A DNA stretch of 64,000 bases from VGLO01 sp964599285 (GTDB taxonomy: Bacteria > Patescibacteriota > Minisyncoccia > Minisyncoccales > Staskawiczbacteraceae): positions 1 to 64,000 of the forward strand of contig CAZREI010000003.1 in NCBI GenBank assembly GCA_964599285.1, written 5' to 3'. Of this stretch, positions 59,687 through 64,000 are shown in pieces. The notes under the pieces are model-generated. The model did no database searches. It was not told the DNA's origin and saw nothing but the letters and a program-made list of their open reading frames with translations. The translations under genes were made by a program, and so were the position numbers. Positions within the stretch are counted from its first letter, which is position 1. Every line of letters starts with the position of its first letter.

Positions 59687-60508
59687 ATGAACCGCACGAC
59701 CGCTCTGCTGCTCTTGGCCGATTGTCTGATTATGTTTGTTGGCCAGATATACGCGCCACTGAATGTCGGCGCGCAAGGCACGCCAACAGAAACGCAAAAA
59801 GTTGGCGAAGCGATCAAGCCGCCTGAAGTGAAAAGAGGTGATGCAGTTCGTTTGTCTCGTCGGATGTACAACCCCAAGGAGTATGTAGATAAAACAACGG
59901 TCGCCGCCAATCTCTGGTTCGAGCTTGGAGAGCAATACTTTTGGTTTGTGGATTGGGACGCCGACCGAAAGCCATTTACCGCTCTTGTCATCCACCACAG
60001 CGCCACCAGTCAAGACGCAACTGCGGACGAAATTGATAAAATCCAGGAAGAGCGGCTTTATGTGCCTCGATACAAAAGCGCCAGCACAATGCCTTTTGTC
60101 AAAAATCTGCCTGTTCATTCAGGTCATGTGATTAACGACAAAGAGCGCTTTATTTCTTATCACCACTTGGTCTACCATGATGGAAAAGTGACTACCGAAC
60201 TTTCACCGCTACGAAAAGTGAAAGATCAGTGGTACATTGACCATGTTGGCTGGCACGCTGGCGCCAATAAAGATCCAAAAGGAGAAAACGGCTGGAGTTT
60301 GAATTGCCGATCGATTGCCATTTGCCTTATCGGAGATTTTTCTGATAAGGACCCGTCCGATGCGCAACTAAAAGCGATTGCGGGTTTGGTCGCTCACTAC
60401 CGAGGCTTCAATCCGAAGTTGACGGTCATCGGCCATCGTGATCATGCAAAAACCGTGTGTCCGGGAAACGGCTGGGAGGTCTGGCGGGAAAAAATCGTAG
60501 GGGAGTAG
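59687..60508 (+). CDS. Secreted N-acetylmuramoyl-L-alanine amidase (PGRP/Amidase_2)
   Basis: 273 aa. Signal peptide of about 29 residues. Zinc amidase fold: FTALVIHHSATSQD (first His, about 110), a second His in DHVGWHAGANKD, and the C-terminal GHRDHAKTVCPG with the Cys ligand. It cleaves the bond between muramic acid and the stem peptide. Compared with phage-type enzymes there is an insertion between the first two ligands. The ATG at 59687 has the best Shine-Dalgarno in the window (AAAGGAGGG, 8 nt upstream). It stands as a single gene with its own terminator and is flanked by palindromes P2 and P3. Balanced codon use sets it apart, as with the genes at 3981 and 16758. It could be a self wall enzyme or a weapon against hosts or rivals. 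Confidence 0.88.
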   Translation: MNRTTALLLLADCLIMFVGQIYAPLNVGAQGTPTETQKVGEAIKPPEVKRGDAVRLSRRMYNPKEYVDKTTVAANLWFELGEQYFWFVDWDADRKPFTALVIHHSATSQDATADEIDKIQEERLYVPRYKSASTMPFVKNLPVHSGHVINDKERFISYHHLVYHDGKVTTELSPLRKVKDQWYIDHVGWHAGANKDPKGENGWSLNCRSIAICLIGDFSDKDPSDAQLKAIAGLVAHYRGFNPKLTVIGHRDHAKTVCPGNGWEVWREKIVGE

Positions 60509-60517
60509 CACGTTAGG

Positions 60518-60565
60518 CCCTGATTCCATGTAGTACCACATACCACATGGAATCAGGGTTTTTAT
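60518..60565 (+). terminator. Terminator of the amidase gene
   Basis: CCCTGATTCCATG / CATGGAATCAGGG stem with a 15-nt loop and TTTTTATTTT after it. Confidence 0.9.
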
Positions 60566-60596
60566 TTTCTACCGAAATCCATCAGCCATTTTAAAA

Positions 60597-60636
60597 GTAT
60601 AGAGTAAAAAAGAAACGTTTCTTTTTTACTCAATAG
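60597..60636. repeat. 38-42-bp palindrome family, copy P3
   Basis: Left arm GTATAGAGTAAAAAAGAAAC; right arm the inverse with two changes near its end (ACTCAATAG). Its right arm supplies the -35 region of the next gene. Confidence 0.85.
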
Positions 60637-60653
60637 ATGATATATGGTATAAT
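60625..60653 (+). promoter_or_regulatory. Promoter of the PaaX-like gene, overlapping P3
   Basis: TTTACT, a 17-bp spacer, then a perfect TATAAT. A protein bound to palindrome P3 would cover the -35 box. Confidence 0.6.
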
Positions 60654-60670
60654 GAGGAAAAATAAAATTC

Positions 60671-61201
60671 ATGAAGTTGCCCATTACCGATCAATTTCTT
60701 TACGATATCTTTAATGCCATTAGCGAAGAGGAAGATACCTGGCATTTTTTAGTTCATCCACCCCGAACATTAGGACATATAGCCTGGGATACTGATGATC
60801 CAATCTACCAGAAGTACTACAAGATAATGACCCCGCAAAAATTTTCCTGGTTAATACACTACCTAAAGAAAAATAATTTTATTAGAGTTAAAAACCTGGA
60901 GGGCAAAAAGGGGATTGCCATTACTAAAAAGGGAATTTCTAAAGTATTGCAAGCAAGCTTTAAGCTGGAAAATAAAAAGAAAAGGAGCGACGGCAAATGG
61001 ATTATGCTGATATTTGATATGCCCAAGAAATATGAAAAAGCGCGGAAATTATTAAGAAGTATTCTGGAAAATTTGGGGTATAAACTTTTGCAACATAGCG
61101 TATGGGTTTGCCCTTTTGACGTATTAGAAAAAACCGAAACATTATTGCAAACACATTCGCTGGACGAATATATCAGGATCTTCCTAATAGAAGAGCTTTA
61201 G
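60671..61201 (+). CDS. PaaX-like regulator with Cas2-like domain
   Basis: 176 aa. The N-terminal half (about 1-100) is a winged-helix-like domain (TPQKFSWLIHYLKKNNFIRV, ITKKGISKVLQASF). The C-terminal half has the ferredoxin-like pattern shared by PaaX and Cas2: KWIMLIFDMPKKYEKARKLL (about 115-134), then NLGYKLLQHSVWVCPFD. Stand-alone forms are frequent in Parcubacteria and are often labelled Cas2, although no CRISPR array or other cas gene is present. The promoter overlaps palindrome P3 and the gene is followed directly by P4, so the palindrome may be its own operator. Confidence 0.75.
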   Translation: MKLPITDQFLYDIFNAISEEEDTWHFLVHPPRTLGHIAWDTDDPIYQKYYKIMTPQKFSWLIHYLKKNNFIRVKNLEGKKGIAITKKGISKVLQASFKLENKKKRSDGKWIMLIFDMPKKYEKARKLLRSILENLGYKLLQHSVWVCPFDVLEKTETLLQTHSLDEYIRIFLIEEL

Positions 61202-61204
61202 AAA

Positions 61205-61246
61205 GATATAGAGTAAAATAGAAACGTTTCTTTTTTACTCTATATC
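61205..61246. repeat. 38-42-bp palindrome family, copy P4
   Basis: Arms GATATAGAGTAAAATAGAAAC / GTTTCTTTTTTACTCTATATC with one mismatch, starting 3 bp after the PaaX-like gene. The rest of the gap to secA (61247-61368) shows no clear signal. Confidence 0.85.
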
Positions 61247-61368
61247 ATGGATATGGTGAATGTTATGGCCATTTCTTAATTCAGGTATGGCTTTTTATAT
61301 TTTTGACGTCCTCGATTGTGGTTCTTAACCCCGTTGCTAAAATGGGATTTTTTGGTTAGAGTTACACT

Positions 61369-63861
61369 ATGAGTATATTTACCAAATTATTTGGGAATGC
61401 AAATGAAACGTATGTCAAGAATTTGCAACCCATCATAGAAAAAATCAATTCTTTTGAACCGGAACTACAGAAACTATCTGACGCGGAATTAAAAAACAAA
61501 ACAAAAGAATTTAAAGATCAGCTGTCCCAAGGCCAAACATTGGACGATCTTTTACCCGAAGCTTTTGCCACCGTCAGGGAAGCTTCAAGGCGCGCTTTAA
61601 ACCAGCGCCATTTTGATGTGCAGTTAATTGGCGGCATGGTTTTGCATCAGGGGAAAGTGGCTGAAATGCGCACGGGCGAAGGAAAAACCTTGTCGGCAAC
61701 GCTGCCAGCTTATTTGAATGCTCTGGAAGGCAAAGGCGTGCACATTGTTACGGTCAACGATTACTTGGCCAAGCGTGACATGGTTTGGATGGGCCAAATT
61801 TACGGAGCTTTGGGGCTTAGCACCGGATGTGTCACTGGGGAATCGGGTTACGTGTACGATGCCTCTTTTGTAAATATTCCGGAAGATAAAGAACGCGATC
61901 TTGTCGGCGGTTTTAAAGTAGTGCAGGATTTTTTAAAGCCTTCAACCAAAAAAGAAGCCTACGACGCCGACATTACCTACGGCACCAACAATGAGTTTGG
62001 GTTTGATTATTTGCGCGACAATATGGTGTATGATTTAGGCCAGCAAGCCCAGCGCGGCCACCACTATGTGATTGTGGACGAGGTGGATTCGGTGTTAATT
62101 GATGAGGCGCGCGTGCCATTGATTATTTCCGGACAAGCCGAAGACGCCAGCCAAAAATATTATCAATTTGCCAAAGTAGTGGCGCCCTTGGAAAAAGAAA
62201 CCGACTACGTGCTGGATGAAAAATTAAAAGCCGTCAACTTTACCGAAGAAGGGCAAAACAAAGTGGTGGCAAGGCTGGGGTCCGACCCGTGGGCAGAAAA
62301 CGACATTACCACCACCCATCAATTGGAAGCGGCGCTGAAAGCCAAAACGTTATTTTTGCGCGATCGCGATTACGTGGTTAAAGGCCAGGACATTATGATT
62401 ATTGATGAATTTACCGGTCGCATGTTGCCCGGGCGCCGATGGAGCGCCGGTTTGCATCAGGCGGTGGAGGCCAAAGAAGGCGTGCACATTCAGCCCGAGT
62501 CCATAACGCTGGCGACTATTACGTTTCAAAATTATTTTCGTTTGTACAAAAAAATTTCCGGCATGACCGGCACGGCTTTGACGTCGGCTGAGGAATTAGA
62601 CAAAGTATACAAGCTGGATGTGGTGGTTATTCCCACCCATCGGCCGATGGTGCGCCAGGATTTTTCTGACAAAATTTTTAAAACCGAGGAAGGGAAATTC
62701 AAAGCGGTGGTCAGTCAGATTAGAGAGTTAAACCAAAAAGGCCAGCCGGTTTTGGTGGGGACGCGGTCGGTGGAACGCAACGAATTTTTGGGAAAATTAT
62801 TGGCCCGCGAAGGCATTGCGCACCGGATTTTAAACGCCAAAAACCATGAAAAGGAAGGAGAAATTATTGCTCAAGCCGGAAAAATGGGAGCGGTGACCAT
62901 CGCCACCAACATGGCCGGCCGCGGCGTAGACATTATTTTAGGAGGGAATCCGCCAGTACCCGAAGACGCGGCAAAAGTGCGGGAACTTGGTGGCCTGTAT
63001 GTTTTGGGAACCGAACGCCATGACGCGCGCAGAATTGATAATCAGTTAAGAGGCCGCGCGGGTCGGCAGGGCGACCCGGGGGCTTCGCAGTTTTTTGTTT
63101 CGCTGGAAGACGACCTGATGCGCATTTTTGGCGGCGACAAGATAAAGTCGCTGATGACGGCATTGAATGTGCCCGATGACGAACCCATTCAGGCAAAAAT
63201 TATTTCGGGAGCACTGGAATCCGCCCAGCAAAAAATTGAGGGCTTCAACTTTGACGCGCGCCACCACGTCCTGGAATATGATGATGTGATGAATAAACAC
63301 CGAGAAATAATTTACAAGAAACGACGAGCGTTTCTTGAAATTTCCAATTCCCCCAGCCTCGACTCGCAGAGCTCGTCGATGCGAGGCGGGCAATTACCAA
63401 TTTCCAATGAAATCCTAAATTCTGAAGAAATGGGAAAAAAGAAACAGGAATTAGGCGAGGAACAATTTTTTCAGGTGGTAAAATTTGTTGGTTTGAAAGT
63501 GATAGACACGCTGTGGCAAGATCACTTAACTAACATGGAACACATGCGAGATTCGGTAAGGCTTCGCGCGTACGGAGGCAAAGATCCGCTAGTGGAATAC
63601 AAAAACGAGGGCAGGCAATTATTCACGTGCTTGCTGGAAGAAATGGATGTGGCCATTGCAAATAATATTTTGACCGCGCACGTGCATCAAGGCGCGCCAC
63701 CAAATCTGTCATTGCGAGGCGCACCGAAGCAATCTGACGAAGTCGGCCGTAACGATTTATGTCCCTGTGGTTCAGGGAAAAAATGGAAAAAATGCGGGAT
63801 GTTAAACACTAAAGAGCACCAGGAATTAATGGCCACGCTTAGCGTGGCTAAACCTCACTGA
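61369..63861 (+). CDS. secA: Preprotein translocase ATPase SecA, reduced helical wing
   Basis: 830-aa motor that pushes proteins through SecYEG. Walker A MRTGEGKT (about 99-106), VDEVDSVLIDEARVPLI, the cross-linking domain, GMTGTALTSAEEL, and motor domain 2 with MAGRGVDIILGG and ERHDARRIDNQLRGRAGRQG are all present. The C-terminal zinc finger is intact (NDLCPCGSGKKWKKCG). Unusual is the stretch after YDDVMNKHREIIYKKR: about 54 residues lead to VGLKVIDTLWQDHL, where E. coli SecA has about 100. About 20 of these 54 read from inserted repeats (SNSPSLDSQSS...GGQLPISNEI). So most of the helical wing domain is gone. A REP unit is also read in frame before the zinc finger. It stops with TGA. Confidence 0.96.
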   Translation: MSIFTKLFGNANETYVKNLQPIIEKINSFEPELQKLSDAELKNKTKEFKDQLSQGQTLDDLLPEAFATVREASRRALNQRHFDVQLIGGMVLHQGKVAEMRTGEGKTLSATLPAYLNALEGKGVHIVTVNDYLAKRDMVWMGQIYGALGLSTGCVTGESGYVYDASFVNIPEDKERDLVGGFKVVQDFLKPSTKKEAYDADITYGTNNEFGFDYLRDNMVYDLGQQAQRGHHYVIVDEVDSVLIDEARVPLIISGQAEDASQKYYQFAKVVAPLEKETDYVLDEKLKAVNFTEEGQNKVVARLGSDPWAENDITTTHQLEAALKAKTLFLRDRDYVVKGQDIMIIDEFTGRMLPGRRWSAGLHQAVEAKEGVHIQPESITLATITFQNYFRLYKKISGMTGTALTSAEELDKVYKLDVVVIPTHRPMVRQDFSDKIFKTEEGKFKAVVSQIRELNQKGQPVLVGTRSVERNEFLGKLLAREGIAHRILNAKNHEKEGEIIAQAGKMGAVTIATNMAGRGVDIILGGNPPVPEDAAKVRELGGLYVLGTERHDARRIDNQLRGRAGRQGDPGASQFFVSLEDDLMRIFGGDKIKSLMTALNVPDDEPIQAKIISGALESAQQKIEGFNFDARHHVLEYDDVMNKHREIIYKKRRAFLEISNSPSLDSQSSSMRGGQLPISNEILNSEEMGKKKQELGEEQFFQVVKFVGLKVIDTLWQDHLTNMEHMRDSVRLRAYGGKDPLVEYKNEGRQLFTCLLEEMDVAIANNILTAHVHQGAPPNLSLRGAPKQSDEVGRNDLCPCGSGKKWKKCGMLNTKEHQELMATLSVAKPH
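63343..63402. repeat. In-frame repeat insertion in the helical wing region of secA
   Basis: A GC-rich unit (63350-63390; CCCCAGCCTCGACTCGC..GATGCGAGGCGGG) related to 29443-29476 is framed by AT words TTTCCAATT and CAATTTCC of the sort found in gaps (for example 7608-7640). Confidence 0.7.
63708..63735 (+). repeat. REP-like unit R12 inside secA
   Basis: GTCATTGCGAGGCGCACCGA then AGCAATCT, read in frame as LSLRGAPKQSD just before the SEC-C zinc finger. Same internal variant as R5 after clpB. Confidence 0.8.
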
Positions 63862-63881
63862 GCGACGTGGCAAAAATAACT

Positions 63882-64000
63882 ATGGAAAAGACGAGAAACG
63901 TTTCAATATTAATACCCTATAAAATGAAAGAAAAAGAAGTTTTTGTATTTTTACAAAAGCGGGAAAAAAATAGAAAAGTGTTGCCTGGCCACTTTGCTTT
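63882..64000 (+). CDS. Nudix hydrolase, N-terminal fragment (cut by window end)
   Basis: 39 complete codons in an open frame from the ATG at 63882: RNVSILIPYKMKEKEVFVFL then QKREKNRKVLPGHFAF. This is the opening beta-strand, the LQKR segment and the run-up to the P-G-G that begins the Nudix box. It starts 20 bp after secA. The catalytic G-x5-E-x7-R-E-U-x-E-E box lies beyond the window, so the identity is inferred from the first third only. Confidence 0.65.
   Translation, partial: MEKTRNVSILIPYKMKEKEVFVFLQKREKNRKVLPGHFA

Noticed and set aside
60671..61201. Cas2-like protein as a sign of a CRISPR system
   Set aside because: No cas1 or other cas gene and no repeat-spacer array is present; the N-terminal winged-helix part fits a PaaX-type regulator.
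63891..63900. GAAACGTTTC, the core of the 38-42-bp palindrome family, downstream of secA
   Set aside because: The flanks do not match the family and the bases lie inside the opening codons of the Nudix frame, so I treat it as chance.
1..64000. Recoded TGA (code 25) as in Gracilibacteria
   Set aside because: comEC, secA, the methyltransferase at 45588 and the glycosyltransferase at 23115 all end naturally at TGA, and recognised proteins contain no internal TGA.

Overview
The window looks like a chromosome segment of a Patescibacteria/CPR bacterium of the Parcubacteria type. The gene set is small and mostly housekeeping (rpoC, ftsK, recA, ybeY, ftsA, ftsZ, comEC, clpB, murB, hpf, secA). Many genes appear to start with almost no leader. 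There is a large surface-glycan cluster, and several proteins are of kinds I associate with this group: a small TWYS membrane protein, PaaX/Cas2-like and DeoR-like HTH proteins, and a giant secreted protein with a peptidoglycan-binding domain. Several genes (comEC, secA, the methyltransferase at 45.6 kb, the glycosyltransferase at 23.1 kb) end in TGA, so TGA is a stop and the recoded Gracilibacteria/Absconditabacteria type is excluded. I see no tRNA, rRNA or CRISPR array.

Layout. 0-7.6 kb: rpoC, an orphan cassette gene, a MntA/HepT-type toxin-antitoxin pair and ftsK. 7.6-10.6 kb: an accessory patch with an ORF6N gene broken by a palindromic element, an unusual methyltransferase fusion and small proteins. 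10.6-16.5 kb: recA, ybeY, ftsA-ftsZ, comEC. 16.6-17.9 kb: two carbonic-anhydrase-like genes on the minus strand. 17.9-24.2 kb: two GT28-type glycosyltransferases, a glycoside hydrolase with a decayed second 3' end, and unknown proteins. 24.4-31.6 kb: HtrA protease, HigB/HigA-type pair, clpB, a catalytically dead HtrA-like protein, a tRNA-binding OB-fold protein, an HTH regulator. 31.9-33.4 kb: an ECF-like sigma factor and probable anti-sigma protein. 34.0-41.0 kb: a 1198-aa secreted S-layer-like protein, a class A beta-lactamase-like hydrolase and an O-antigen-ligase/TPR protein. 41.1-56.2 kb: a collinear polysaccharide operon (sugar nucleotide enzymes, flippase, glycosyltransferases, AsnB-type amidotransferase, polyprenyl-phosphate sugar transferase). 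56.2-64 kb: a secreted zinc peptidase, murB, hpf, an amidase, a PaaX-like regulator, secA and the start of a Nudix gene.

The most striking feature is how densely short repeats occupy the window, in gaps and inside genes. I separate six kinds. (1) An element of about 170 bp that folds on itself, in six copies whose arms change together so that pairing is kept. (2) Twelve REP-like units with ends CGTCATTGCGAG and GCAATCT. (3) Composite inverted elements with a terminal repeat of more than 20 bp wrapped around a REP unit. (4) AT-rich inverted repeats made of repeated short words. (5) A 38-42 bp palindrome in four copies beside a few orphan genes. (6) Rarer units inside coding frames. Repeats interrupt or end genes (ORF6N, an epimerase), sit just after ftsZ, recA and ftsK, and lie in frame inside secA, an HtrA protease and the O-antigen ligase. 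Alongside this, FtsZ lacks its tail and carries Ser for a catalytic Asp, and SecA has lost most of its helical wing domain. These combinations are the main candidates for something undescribed.
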